Part shown: in pieces, positions 1 through 11,422 of the stretch
Layout: every line of letters begins with the position of its first letter
Position numbering within the stretch: the first letter of the stretch is position 1
Assembly: GCA_964019055.1 (NCBI GenBank)
Contig: OZ025221.1
Span: 8,988,993-9,052,992 of the forward strand
DNA from: Anthopleura xanthogrammica
Taxonomy: Eukaryota; Cnidaria; Anthozoa; Actiniaria; Actiniidae
Length of the DNA: 64,000 nt
Direction of reading: 5' to 3'
Translations under genes and position numbers: made by a program
Notes under the pieces: generated by a model
Database searches by the model: none
Seen by the model: the letters and a program-made list of their open reading frames with translations, nothing else
What the model was told of the DNA's origin: nothing

Positions 1-75
1 AAGTGTAACAGAAATGAACTCCTCAGCATCTACATAAATGTAAAAAATAAATTTATTGATACAAATAAATACAGG
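1..75 (+). mobile_element. fragment of a LINE also present at 2.7 kb
   Basis: The first 75 bases closely match 2724-2790: both have GCATCTA(C/T)(A/G)TAAATG followed by a run encoding N(K)FIDTN. The second copy is the upstream end of a reverse transcriptase fragment, so this is a short piece of the same non-LTR element, cut off here by the window edge or by decay. Confidence 0.5.
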
Positions 76-367
76 GATAAGCACTGCAGCTGGCTGGTGT
101 ACGTACACTAACTGATAATGCACTGCTTCTCATAATGTTATAATAGTACCTTGTAATAGCATAATATTATAGATTACTCATAATTTCATAGTATTAATTA
201 ATACTCATAATAGCATTTCACAGGAATTTAGTTTACTTCAAGATTATAAATTATGGCCTCTCTATGATAGGAAGTTAACATTCTTCTGAAAGATTATTTA
301 TTTAACTAAATTTAAAGTTTATACATGTACCTAATATATAGTGTTATATATTTTTATTACACATTTA

Positions 368-487
368 GGGTCGATATCCGTGAAATAAAGCCGTGAATAA
401 AACCCATATCAGTGAAGTGATACGATATCACTTCACCGCAAACTGTCCAATAAAATCTCGCGATATATAATAATATATAATCGACCC
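368..487. mobile_element. 120-bp MITE with TTA target duplication
   Basis: Terminal inverted repeat GGGTCGAT at the left (from 368) and ATCGACCC at the right (to 487), flanked on both sides by TTA (365-367 and 488-490). The interior carries a near-palindrome around 410-435 (GTGAAGTGATACGATATCACTTCAC). A TTA duplication is typical of PIF/Harbinger-type non-autonomous elements. No coding capacity. Confidence 0.6.
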
Positions 488-511
488 TTAATGTGTAGTA
501 AACAAATTATT

Positions 512-646
512 ACATGTTAAGAGCTGATATCATTTTTATTCACTCGTTTTCTGTATCATATTGCTCACTCGCTCACAGACTCGCATGTTTGCGATATGAC
601 GGGAAACTCATGAATGAAAATGATATCAGGCTTGCTCTTAACATGT
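512..646. mobile_element. 135-bp inverted-repeat element
   Basis: Left arm ACATGTTAAGAGC-TGATATCATTTTTATTCA and right arm TGAATGAAAATGATATCAGGCTTGCTCTTAACATGT are reverse complements apart from a small insertion. It starts about 25 bases after the previous MITE and is followed by a short (GT)n run at 663-681. It looks like a small non-autonomous DNA transposon; no clear target duplication is seen. Confidence 0.5.
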
Positions 647-648
647 GA

Positions 649-2708
649 TAATCTCTATGTATATGTGTGTGTGTGTGTGTGTACTATATTTTCAAACCAA
701 AGCCTTGTGCCTTTTTGAGCGCATAATATTATTAGTCCATATCCTCATTTCAACTATAACAGTATTTATTATTCAGTTTCTACTAACTTCCTCATGCAAT
801 CTCAAGTTTTTACTTTCAATGCTTTTTTCTTGCTCTAGTTTAAATATTAAATCATTAGTTTGAATAAAGAGGATATTACATGGGGAAATATAAAGAGATA
901 CAATTTTCTAACTGAGTGTCGAAGAGATTGAGAGATCTTGATCTTAGAAGAGATACAAAGAGATAGAGCAAAGTGTAAGAGATTGTTTTGATCAATGCTC
1001 AATGAAAAAAATTGTATGTCTGTTGAATATATGATTATCAAATATAATCATTAATGTCTAAATTTTGACTAAAGAATGCTAAACTTTGATAGTTATAAGT
1101 CAAAAGTGATAAATGACATTTTTGAGGATAAAGAATGTTTATATATTATATTCCTAATAGTCTTAATTACGAAAATAATCGTTTACAGAGAGAGGAGTAA
1201 AAATTAAGATACTTTATTAACTATTATATATTAAATTTATTCATTAATCTACAATTTCATCTTTGGGAATAATACTTATATATTTAATACAGGAAGGACA
1301 GATTTAGAAATGCATGCAAAACTACAGGATATATTTTTAGTCAGCAATTTGATTTTCTTCAAAAGCTGCTGTTTATATTTTTTTAAAGACTTATATTGTT
1401 ATTCTTATAAAGCAAAATTACAAGATTTACTAATATTCATTGTGGAATAAGTTAGCTTATGCTATAGAAGCTTAAACAATTTAGAAATTAAACTCATTTC
1501 AACGTTTAGAAAATGAAATTTTGTTTCAAACTACGAAACTTTGTTGTGTCAACCTATACCATCAATGAACCATTTTCTAAAATTTTGACACTCGAAAACT
1601 TCAAAATTACAGCAAAACTAGAGAATAAACTTTAAACACATTGAGTTTAGTGTTTCCTTTAAAGTTAATGGCGAAAATTGTAGACAATCTTGGATTAAAG
1701 GCATCCCGGAAGTCGAAATACGACTTAATTCCGTCAATTCCAAACTTCGATTCCTTCATTTTTGGTTCAATAAGAGTTTATTATGGCAAAAAAATGACTT
1801 ACCCCGTAAGGCTGACAGTAATTCATCGCGATTTGGTTCCATGGTGACGTCCAAATGAGGAAACAAAGAGAGAGATCAAGGAAACAAGACGATAAAGTTG
1901 TGCATTCTTTGATGTCAGATCGGCTAGAAGGGAATATTTTCGATCCAACTCCGATGGAATCATGGGAATCGAGGTTAAATTTCCGGGTCTGGGTTCCAGC
2001 TGGTTGGGCTTCCTGTGGTATTTGTTCGATTAAAAACAATTTTAAGGTAATTCCCTCGAAAGAAATTTTGCCAATAACTTTGTTCTGGAACTTTGCATGG
2101 ACAATGATTAGTTAATGGACATTTAAAAACTGCAATAAAAAGAGTGGGTCACCATTCTCTTTTTCCGCTAGATGCTCTTCAAATGTAGCAATTTATAGGT
2201 TTTATGGCGAAATGTTGTAGCAACCGGAAGTCGTAATCCAAAACGTTTATTCTCAGTTCAAAGTACTTCCTTACAATAAAACGTACCTATAATTCAAAGT
2301 TGAATAATCAATCTATACTTGTAAATCCATCAAAGTAAACAAATGACTACAATAGTTGAAATATTAGTGAAAAATGCAAGTATGCGCACCTCTACGAACG
2401 TCCAGAAATCGTACACTTCAAATGTTATCATCAAAATATTTCAAAATTTAGCCAATAAAGTTTCCTTCATATTTTGATATATGATTCCCCAGAACCGTTT
2501 TTATTTAAAATCTTAAATAAAAAATGGGGGTCACCATTCTCGTTTTTGATTTATTTTGAAGAAACATCGAAAAATGGTCGAAAACTGGCACTTTTCCTAG
2601 AGGAGACTGGGGCGAGTTTTACAAAAGTCCCAATTTTTTTGCTCAAAAGAGAGAAAAAAGTGAAATTTAGTTTTTGGATAGAATTTTTATCTAGAATATA
2701 AAAGTAAA
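649..2708. other. gene-poor AT-rich intergenic DNA
   Basis: Only short open frames without recognisable domains occur here. A motif GGGTCACCATTCTC(T/G)TTTT occurs at about 2146 and again at about 2527, suggesting an old local duplication or repeat pair. TTGGGCTTCCTGTGG at about 2004-2018 matches a motif also found near 62.56 kb and, in variant form, near 45.9 kb. I see no supportable gene. Confidence 0.4.
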
Positions 2709-4121
2709 ATGCCTAAACGGTGTAAGTTCAGCATCTATGTAAATGTAAAAAATAATTTTATTGATACAAATATAACAGATAACCTAAAAAAAGCCATGGA
2801 TAACAACTTTTATACTTGTGGTATCTTCCTAGATTTTGCAAAGGCATTTGACACGCGTACGGTTAATCACCATATATTGGTTAACAAACTTGAAGCTTAC
2901 TGAATAAGGGGCTTACCTCTTAAGTGGTTTAACAGTTATTTAACAAACCGAAAACAATGAAACTAGAGACAATAATATGTGGCGTTCCACAAGGAAGTAC
3001 CCTAGGTCCCTTATTATTCCTAATCTACATCAATGATCTCCCAAACTCTTCGGACATATTAAGATTTAAAATATTCGCTGACGATACAAATATCTTTTTA
3101 TCGGACAAAAACATTAACTCTTTGGAACAGAACATTAACATAGAACTTGAAAAGGTTAAAGAATGGTGTGATATAAACAAATTATCCATTAACACTTCTA
3201 AAACTAATTTCATGATCATAAAAGCAGCCAAGAAAAAAGATGCTTTAATAAAAATCAAAATGAAAAGTAAAGATGGATTCCATAACTCTCTAGAAAGGAA
3301 AACGCATATTAAATATCTTGGTGTAATATTAGACGAAAAATTATCTTGGAAACAACTTATTGCGTATGTTTCTACAACTACACCTAATTGCAAAAACGTT
3401 GTCATACAACATTTGAAAATTTGTAGTTTCAAGATTAGGAATAAATTAAAAGTACAAAAGAAAGAGTTCTGCTTCAATGATCTTCTTTTGTACTTTGAAT
3501 TTATTCCTAATCCACTAAAATACAAATGCTCAAATGTTGTATGACAACGTTCTTGCAAGTAGGTGTATATCGCGTAACACTGGTATAATCTGCAAATTGA
3601 GACACTACTTGTCAATCAAATATTTAAAACAGATTTACTATAATTTGATATATCCATACATATCTTATGCTATCATGGCATGGGGTATTACATATAAAAC
3701 TCACATCAATAAAATTCAGATAAAACAAAATCATCTTATGCCACTAATTTTTTTTGCCACAACTTATGGAAAAGACACGGAAAGCGCAAAACCCCTGTTA
3801 AACCTCTTAAATATTTTATCCGTTGAAAACATCTATCGCTCTAAAGTGTTAGAATTTATGCTCCTCTGGCATAATGCTAAACTTCCCTCTGTGTTTATGT
3901 CAATGTTTACATATGCCAGTCAAGTGCATTCATATAACACTAGATATGCCTATAAACAGAATCTATATAAACCGAAAGTAAGAACAAATATAGGCAAGCA
4001 AAGTATTTCATTTGCTGCGATTGATCTTTGGAAAATGCTCCCAGCTCATCTTAAATCTACAAATACATTCTCCTTTAAGAAAAAACTGAAAGAATATATT
4101 CTCTCCAATCAGAGCCTATAA
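2709..4121 (+). pseudogene. decayed non-LTR retrotransposon reverse transcriptase
   Basis: Three frames together give a reverse transcriptase C-terminal half. The first piece (2709-2903) has IFLDFAKAFDT, the D-containing motif A, and ends at a stop. The next (2957-3544) has GVPQGSTLGPLLFLIYINDLPN (motif B region), FADDTN (the catalytic FADD variant), KLSIN and YLGVILDEKLSW. The last (3534-4121) has the thumb-like region with ISRNTGIICKLRHYL and ends with a WKMLPAHLK/FKKKLKEYIL tail typical of CR1/L2-like LINEs. A stop plus frameshift near 2903-2957 and a 190-bp inverted repeat at 3378-3568 break the gene, so it is not functional. The 5' half (endonuclease, ORF1) is absent. Confidence 0.85.
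3378..3568. repeat. 191-bp inverted repeat inside the reverse transcriptase
   Basis: The arms CTACACCTAATTGCAAAAAC-GTTGTCATACAACATTTG (from 3378) and CAAATGTTGTATGAC-AACGTTCTTGCAAGTAGGTG (to 3568) are imperfect reverse complements, and the inner part continues (GATTAGGAATAAATT against AATTTATTCCTAATC). It sits between the YLGVILD and ISRNTG motifs of the LINE, where no such segment belongs. It is either an inserted MITE or an inverted internal duplication. Confidence 0.65.
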
Positions 4122-4426
4122 TTGTTCAATATACTTTATATTATATTATACTATATTGTATAATTTATATTATACTATATACCTATATGAATTAATTATT
4201 ATAATGTAAAATTGTTAAAAGATGTTAAAAAAAAATATATATATACATAGGAAGTCTGTGTTTCGATTTTTCCGTAGTACAGTGCTCGATACATAAAAGT
4301 AGAGCGGAATATAAATATTTTAAAAGAGCCTGTTTCGTGATTGACTCACTCTTCAGGGGATTTTGCGCTGACCGGTAGGATGTAATCCAAGATGTTTTCA
4401 AAAAATACTTGAAAATATGAATGCGG
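4122..4426. other. AT-rich spacer and 3' flank of DUF229 copy 1
   Basis: The first part is a TATAT-rich low-complexity run that may be the LINE 3' end. The part next to 4427 is the 3' untranslated flank of the minus-strand gene. It still shows weak similarity to the flank after 28058 (CATATTT-TTCAAG), so the ancestral duplication extended a little past the stop codon. Confidence 0.4.
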
Positions 4427-7400
4427 TTATTTACAATAACAAAATTTCATAAGATGTACATGAGTATCTTGTATACAAATTGGTTGGTTTCCATATGTAT
4501 CTACGCGGCTTATTGCTCCTTTGATACTGGAAACTCCGGCTTTAAGTTGAACACTTGCCTCATAAAAGCCATTATTTGGTGACGTGAGGAATTGTATTTG
4601 ATAAAGAGTATCTTTAGCTAAATTATTTTCATCTTTTTGACCTAGAACTACTCCACAAGAATCGCACCTATGGTCTTGATTTGACTGTTGAAAGGTTTGT
4701 ACTTTTTCATTTGGCAATTCTAAAAAGGCAGTTTTGATCTTCTTTAAAGAAAGTTTCTGACAAAGTCTCTTTGATTTCTCTTCTCTTTCTATTAGGTTGT
4801 TCATAAAACTCACTACATAGTTCACAGCTTGTTTAACTATTGCACTATCCACAGGGACTCTTTCTAGGTTCATACATGGGCACCAATGTTCTTCAACCCC
4901 AGCCTTAGCACATGTACGATTTTCAGGGTGAATTGGAACAAATAGGCTTTGTGCAAACTTTACTTCTTTTGGGAGTTTAGGATAGGATAAAATATGCTGC
5001 AAAGTGGCATAGATATCAAAGGGGGTGGTCAATAGCTTGGCATTTTGCTGCACATTCTTGTACAGTTGTGGATACTTTTTAGGAAACCACGTGGGAAAAG
5101 TGATGGACATGTGTGGCAGTCGTTCCTCTAGTTTTCCTTGTAGAGTTTTTCTCATGGTCCCATAACGAACACCATGATCTCCAAATATGAAAACAATACT
5201 CTCATCCAAATATGATTCTCTATCCATCGTTTTCAGCAAATCAGTAAGATCTTGATCTGCGTATTTCAAAGCATTCATATTTCCATGGCTCAGGTCAGAA
5301 AACAACAGAAAGGCAAATTTGGGGTTACTAGGGTAACTGCGGAACATGCTCAAGAAATACTTCATTGTTACTGTGTGGATGGGCTGGTTGGTGGAGCAGT
5401 AGTCCTTGAGGGCATGTTTATTAGCTTCAAACCAGAAAGGTCTTCCATAGTGATCAGTTGGTGGATTTCTGAAGCCCTTTAATCGCAGGTTAAATGTACC
5501 CAGACCCGGTGAGTCTTCGGAGTACATTGTGACGTATCCACGTTTTTTGTAATCCCTAAAGACCCATCGCCAGTCATCCACGACTTTCGCATTTGGCTTT
5601 GATCGCCTTGCTTCGGGCTGTTCTTCCTCCGGGATTCCAGTGAGCATTGCACACAACTGGGCCGTTGTTCCATCACCAACAATGGTCTCTCCTAGAAAGA
5701 CACCGCAACATTAACATCAATAGACCTGGCCACTGATTTCCCTTTTTAGTCTACGTGTTATTCCCTTGAGTATTATTACTTTGCCTACCAAAAATCATCT
5801 AGAGAAGATACATGTTGGATGAAACCTAAGCAAAGAATAGTTATTCTCAAGGGAATGACACGTGGTCTGAAATGGGAAAACAGTGACGCTAGTGGAGTAG
5901 AAATCAAAGCTAAAGCCTTATAATAAAATAGCTCTTGCGTTCTGAGTGGTTGAGAACACTACGCGTCGTGCTTCTCCTAACACTTCTATTGTGTAGTACC
6001 AATCCACGCGTGCTTTACAACTGCACACAGTACATGCTTATCATTTTAGCCGCCAAGTGATAGGATAAGAAGTTAGATTAAAGATTATTCTCGATCATAT
6101 CGTACAGTTATTACCTTCCAGGAAGACAGTTGGTCTTGTCTTCAAGTAATTTCTCGTGATGGGCATTTGTCTGACGAAATTCGCTGCTGACGTCGAGTCA
6201 AACATAATCATAGCAATATTTACTGGGATCCCTGCAGGTTGGACTTTTCGTTGAAGAACCTCTGGTTTTGGTGCAGTTTGCATGTGGACTTCTGTTATCG
6301 AGCCTTTGGCTTCAGGTCTTGTGATATCAACACGGACAAAATCTGCATTCACTGTTGCATTTCCCTCGAATGGTTCTTCTATGAAACCACAACATTAAAA
6401 ATTGTTCAATATAGATCCCTTGCATGTGACATCAAAGCAGCTCAATTTGGAGGACAATAAAATGAATTTTAATCTCCTGAGATTTGGAAACCTTTGTTTT
6501 GTCCTCCAAATGACCTTGCAATGTTAAAGACCTTTTTTAACACCTTGGACAAATACCCAAATGTCTCTACCATTGCAAGGTCATCTCATGTCTCCAGCTT
6601 TGATGCAAAGGCACGGCTACCTTTCAACATGGCGCAGGAAATTTGTGAAGGGCACTATTGATGACAATCTATAGAGAACTAGACGCTCTACGAGCGTATA
6701 CTCGTGCCCATTGGAGAAAGGAGTAAGCTTTTGAGAACATGGAGGTCTTAAAATATATAGCAGACTTAGAGAGAACTGATAAGCTAGGCCTCTGAGTACC
6801 TTTGAGTTCATTTGAAATTCAATTGAGTTCATTTGGCATTCGTTTGGCAAAGTTTGGCATCTCTCTTTGAGTTCGTGGAACGATCCGTTCCAAAAACGCT
6901 CGACATCTTTTAGTGTGGGTCTACTACGAATGGCGTATGCATTTGTGTGTATTTTGAGCCTCCCCGAAGCAAAATAACTCGCCATAATTATCTTCAATTC
7001 GATCACAACCTTCTACAAGTCCAAATCTGAACAATGGCGTTGTGTCGCGGGCACATCAACCTCGTGACTTGCACGTGGAATGCACATTCTCGACGTAGAA
7101 GAGGCCTGGGCAGGAGTAATTATCTTACCTTTCAGTAGCTGAAATTCAAATTTCTCATCTGTGCAGTTTTTTCCAACTTCAAGGAGTTCATCATTTTCAG
7201 GTATATTAGGGTAGCGTTTTGACCGCATGCAGCTCTGGCTGTTTTCAACTTGCAGTGTGTCGTTCAAGACGTTGAACTTTGTTGTGCACTTTTGCTGTAA
7301 GGACACTTGTTTGGTTTTATCTGTTGACAAATTAAGGATGGTTTAAGCTAAATGTATGTTTTTAGGCTGTTCCATAGTTTGGCTCCGCTGTAAGACAGGC

Positions 7401-10400
7401 TACACTTCAAAATCATGGGACAGAGGGAGCTTTAAGTTTAAATCAGTTTGACAGCATTTTAGTTAGTTTTTCGTTTTGAAAAACTTAAGGAAGGTACCAA
7501 ATAACGAAATTTAACCCTTTCATATCGGAGTCCCCACCCACCACCCCCCTCCCCCCCACCCACCCACCCCCCGGGCTTGCAAAGGACGCTTGAATGAGAT
7601 TACTTACGGTTAACGTGTAAACAAAAACCACTGGAATTGTGTTTTATGGCCTTGTCTGGTGTCATAGTGAATATTATTCGACCTAAGCAGCAGTCAGAGT
7701 GGAAAACAATTTTTTCACCCTCAGCTGGACTTGCATTGCCTCCGAAAGGATGAAGACATTTTTTGCTCCTCTTGTGCATTATGCAGCCACTACTACCTGA
7801 AATATAAGCCAATTACAACTTTTTAAAAAAGTCATTCGTTTGTATACACGATTCTCAGGTCTCGTTGCATTGTGGGATAGGGTCCAAAGTTCAATCAGAC
7901 ATAAAGTTATAGCAACCAGCTGATCTGCGAAAAAATATTAGCCAATCAGAATCGATAAAATTTGTAAAACTGAGGTGATTCCGGAAACGGTTAATTCTTT
8001 ATTTTATTTTCTCACTAAATGATGATTATTGACTAACTTTATACAAAATATCAATAACCTCTTCTGAAAATCTAGACTAATCTTAGTTAGAAAAAACCTA
8101 CTAATGGTCTATCACCAATCGAGTCCTGTGATTGGCTGAGCTACTAGGGGTCTATTAGTGATAGACCTCTAGTAGCAAAAAGCGCCGGTTTTGAAAACCA
8201 AAAAAGATATATTTAAAGCAAAATCCAAAACTTTTTGCATCCTTTTATTGGACCGATTAGTAGGTTTTTACTAAAACAATTAGACCTCTCGCCCTCATGG
8301 CCTACGAGTCAATAGCCCATTCGGCCTTCGACCTCATGGGCTATTGACTCGTAGACCATTCGGACTCGAGGACTAATTGTTAAATATATATTTTTTTAAG
8401 TCGATTTTCGCAGGCTTCATGACGCCTCAGTTTTGTAGTGACGTCATTTTTACGTCACTATTTCAGATCAGCTGGAAATTTATGGCGGTAGACAATCAAT
8501 AGGCCTTTCCGGAATTCATGAGGGGATTGGGGCAGAGTGAAATATCAAATTAAGAGATGATCACACAAAAAAAGATCATATTAATATTATTTCCGAATTT
8601 GAGCTCATTTGAATAAATACTTACTGAGTAGCGAGCTTAGCGAGTATTTACCCAAACATTCTAAAACTTGGTAAATTTAATAATTTTAGTGTGCTCTTTC
8701 ATGTGATGGAGTTTATTTTTAACTAGACGCTCTTGGAGCGTTCACTGGGTTGCCTGTGCGAGAGCTCGCCCACTCACCATTCCTATATACTCTATTATTT
8801 CTTACCAAAGTGTTCCTTTTGGGTTCAAAGTCCCCCTTTATTAAAAACATTTTAAATTCTAGTTAGACATTAGTGTTGCGTTATTGACTTGTCAACGCAT
8901 ATTATATTTCTACTTGACCTACTAGAGTACCTTTCAAGACTAGCTGATAAAATAAACATATCTATTTCAGTATCGAAACTGTTCGCTGCAAAACAAACGT
9001 TTTATCAATGTAAATACTCTTAGCCAAAATGTGTTTAACTGGTCATTTGTTTTTCCCTCAGTTTTTGTTTTCTGTATTTTCATAAATGGAAATATTCAAC
9101 AAGGAGTCTTGGCAGTTCGCTTTCTTGTAGATCACTATCAGCTTGTCTGACTTCTACAAGTTCTTGGAGTCAGCTTTCATCAAAGCTTTGTTTGTCACTC
9201 GTTTTGTAGTTTGTCTCTCGTTCTGTAGTTTGTCTCAGTATATTTTATTGTATCTGAGATCTGGTAAGATCTAGTTTGATCATAGCTAGGTAGTTTATAG
9301 ATTCTCTTAGCCTATTTTGACTAGTTTGTCTAGTTCTACGATTCTCATACCGTAGTTTGCTCATAGATTCTCAAAGATAGCTCATAGATTCTCAGACTTC
9401 TCTCTTTGAGTATGTGGACCAACCCGTTCCAAAATCGCTCAATAACATCTTTTAGTGTGTGTCTACCACGTACGGCGTGTGTGTTTGTAGTTTAAGCGTA
9501 GCGTTAAAAAACCTAAAGACAAAAGTACGCAACATGCCTACAGACAAGTAGTATTAGTATTTCTAGTATTTCACGAACCCTGAACGAATGAATTAATGGT
9601 GACACAACACTAAAAACTATAAATACATCGTCCTCGATGTCGTGTGGCAACTTCATTGGACATTGTTTACAAGTTCTCGACCAATCATGACGTGTGAAAT
9701 TATGGTCTAACTGACGCCCGAAAAACGGATCTCATTTTAAGACTGGTTTGCTACCATAGCAACCCAGTAATTACTAATTTTTAATTTCTAGACTCGTTCC
9801 CAGTCCCTTCCTCAATTCCGGAAAGGCCAATTAATCCATTGTATCCCTCAAAAGCTGTTTTAGCTAGAGAAAACCATCTGAATTTCAGTTGTTGAGATAA
9901 CAACCAGCTTGGGGATTGGATACAGTCATTTCAAGCCATAAAAATCTGCAATTTTTTTTTAATGCAAGTAAATACTTTGCCCCAACATAACCGATCCAAG
10001 CGATCAGATCGCTACGAGAAAAGTCGATGCCTTAAAGAAATTTTTTGAGAAAAAGGAACTTGAAAGTAACAGGAAGAAGAGAAAAGATGCCTGCAGTAGA
10101 GTATTTGGTACATGCATTTATATTAATTCTGATTTCAGTAAAAACATACTCATCCCAAAATTTTATCTGTCCCTTAAAGTCTTGATAGTTTTTTTCTCCA
10201 AAAAGAAATTTTTCGTTCGCGCATTTGCGATATGAAGTTGAGAAGTAGCGCGCCGTTCAAAAAATTCAAAACTACCCGCTGCCAATTTCTGGATTCGCCC
10301 CTGAAACCACTTTTCCCTATGGTATCCTACGTGTGGATTTCTGTTAATATAATTTAACAAGGGAAATCGTGTTTTAAAGTGTGTTGTGTTGTCCAAGATG

Positions 10401-11160
10401 GCGACTTGACTTTCCTCCCTTGTTAAATTATATTAACAGAAATCCACACGTAGGATACCATAGGGAAATTACATTGGAAAACAAAGGCGCGCGCGAAAAA
10501 AAATGTTCTAGTCCATTTTTTACGGATTTTTTTGCTCGTTCGTATTATAGAGGACATTATCTTGACCTGGAATTAAAAAATTAATTAAAAATTGGGCACC
10601 CTGTGCTGAAACAATCAACAAAACTTTTGAGGGTCAGTTAATTTTTGCCCACCTGATTTGATTTTAAAGTTCTTCCTGGCGTTCTGCCTTGAGTTGGTAA
10701 CAGCGAATGATTCCGACACGCTTGAGCTGAAATCATCGTCATTTGGACGACTGATGATTCTGTAAGTAACAGCAACTACATCGTCTGCTTGAACTCGAAG
10801 AGTGTTTTTCTCGAAGGTAGAATGCAATTTACCACAGTCAAGAGGAGAGTAACGAATTATTAGTTCTTTAACACTTTTGTGAAATGGGTTTAGAATTGGT
10901 AATTTGCAAACTCGACTCTTTGTGGCAGCCACGTTTTGTGGGTAGGTATCATTAGATTTAAGTTCTTTTCCAACATGATTCCACCAGAGTAAGTTTGTAG
11001 AAATGTCTTTCGATGGCGCACTTTTGTCTTGTTGGAATAAAAGCCCAGTTATTGTCAGCGTCACTATCATACACATTACCACCGTGAACCGAAGTCGACG
11101 ACGAATTAACAAAGAAATGCAGCCAAAACTGTAACTAAGAACCCTTGCGAGAAATGACAT
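4427..11160 (-). CDS. DUF229 (sulfatase/alkaline phosphatase-like) type II membrane protein, copy 1
   Basis: Five exons on the minus strand: 11160-10653, 7796-7608, 7320-7129, 6378-6115 and 5691-4427. All introns are GT-AG and phase 1, giving 805 residues. Residues about 25-43 form a single hydrophobic anchor after an arginine-rich start, as in a type II membrane protein. Exon 1 ends with a region of the C(K)LP-LNPFH and LDCGKLHSTFEK type. Exons 2-3 add a cysteine-rich module (SGCIMHK...KCLHP, DCC, CLHV). Exons 4-5 carry the DUF229 core: MIMFDSTSAANFVRQMP, VGDGTTAQL, YSEDSPG, FSDLSHGN and FGDHGVRYG (D556, H557, probable metal ligands). The family is thought to have an alkaline phosphatase/sulfatase fold; the substrate is unknown. 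The start is the only ATG ahead of the anchor. Its inverted paralog lies at 23747-28058. Intron 1 (2.9 kb) is filled with repeats. Confidence 0.88.
5721..5895. mobile_element. MITE in intron 4 of DUF229 copy 1
   Basis: Inverted arms: TTTCCC-TTTTTAGTCTACGTGTTATTCCCTTGAG at the left and CTCAAGGGAATGACACGTGGTCTGAAATGGGAAA at the right. The same element lies at the same place in intron 4 of the other DUF229 copy (about 26600-26775), so it was there before the two introns came to be alike. A related element with GACCACATGACATTCTCTTGAG arms is at 14487-14647. Outer boundaries are approximate. Confidence 0.65.
6412..6523. mobile_element. degenerate TA-flanked MITE in intron 3
   Basis: Starts with TAGATCCCTTGCATGTGACA and continues with a segment ending in GGAGGAC, the same arm as in the complete copy at 45186-45319. 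The right arm is truncated after TTTGTCCTCCAAAT. It lies about 35 bases from the exon 4 acceptor, exactly where similarity to the other DUF229 copy stops. Confidence 0.6.
6660..6970. repeat. dispersed repeat, first copy
   Basis: The CTAGACGCTC(T/TT)-GAGCG start and the block CTCTCTTTGAGT(T/A)-GTGGA-C-A-CCGTTCCAAAA(A/T)CGCTC, CATCTTTTAGTGTG-GTCTAC recur at 8724-9480. The function is unknown; a non-autonomous transposon is likely. It sits in the region of introns 2-3 of DUF229 copy 1, overlapping no coding exon. Confidence 0.45.
8141..8177. repeat. 37-bp hairpin
   Basis: GCTACTAGGGGTCTATTAG/TGATAGACCTCTAGTAGC is nearly self-complementary with almost no loop. It lies in intron 1 of DUF229 copy 1 among other foldback repeats and is probably the remnant or core of a foldback element. 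Confidence 0.5.
8275..8381. repeat. 107-bp palindromic element
   Basis: AACAATTAGACCTCTCG...CTACGAGTCAATAGCCCATTCGG folds back on CCTTCGACCTCATGGGCTAT-TGACTCGTAG...GAGGACTAATTGTT. The two halves are almost full-length reverse complements, so it would form a long hairpin. No coding capacity; a foldback MITE is the likely identity. Confidence 0.65.
8502..9828. mobile_element. putative 1.3-kb DNA transposon without coding capacity
   Basis: GGCCTTTCCGGAATT at 8502 is matched by AATTCCGGAAAGGCC ending at 9828, a perfect 15-bp terminal inverted repeat. Flanks are CAATA and AATTA, a doubtful duplication. The interior contains the dispersed repeat also seen at 6660-6970 and AT-rich DNA, with no transposase. 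The two ends could also belong to two separate elements. Confidence 0.4.
10312..10468. mobile_element. 157-bp MITE with perfect 52-bp inverted repeats
   Basis: The arm TTTCCCTATGGTATCCTACG... (10312-10363) is an exact reverse complement of 10417-10468. The ~53-bp loop carries CCAAGATGGCGAC, a YY1-type motif. The perfect arms suggest recent activity or strong constraint. It lies in intron 1 of DUF229 copy 1, close to exon 1. Confidence 0.8.
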
Positions 11161-11422
11161 TGCTTGCTCGAAGAGTTTTTACAGTGTCTTTATTACCAAG
11201 GAAACAAAGAAAATGCAGCCAAAACTGAAACGAAGAATCCTTGCGAGAAATAATATTGCTTGCTTGAAGAGTTTTTAAAGCGTCTTCATTTCAACGGCAT
11301 ACTTTGTCATCTTGTTCCTTTTTACTTGTAACCAGGGAGGTGGAAGGGAGAAGGTAATGAAACTGTATGGATTAAATAGAATAAAGCGTTGTGATTGGTC
11401 AAGAGCTTTCACTGCTGTGTTA
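11161..11422. promoter_or_regulatory. probable 5' region of DUF229 copy 1
   Basis: The first 260 bases upstream of the start codon. They contain a near-duplicate of the start region: AAACTG-AAC-AAGAA-CCTTGCGAGAAAT occurs at about 11125-11150 and again at 11223-11252, so the gene start is partly duplicated in tandem. No clear TATA box could be identified. Confidence 0.35.

Noticed and set aside
5252..5482. Frames opposite to DUF229 exon 5 (also 26973-27233)
   Set aside because: Antisense shadows of a well supported coding exon. They are conserved between copies only because the exon is.
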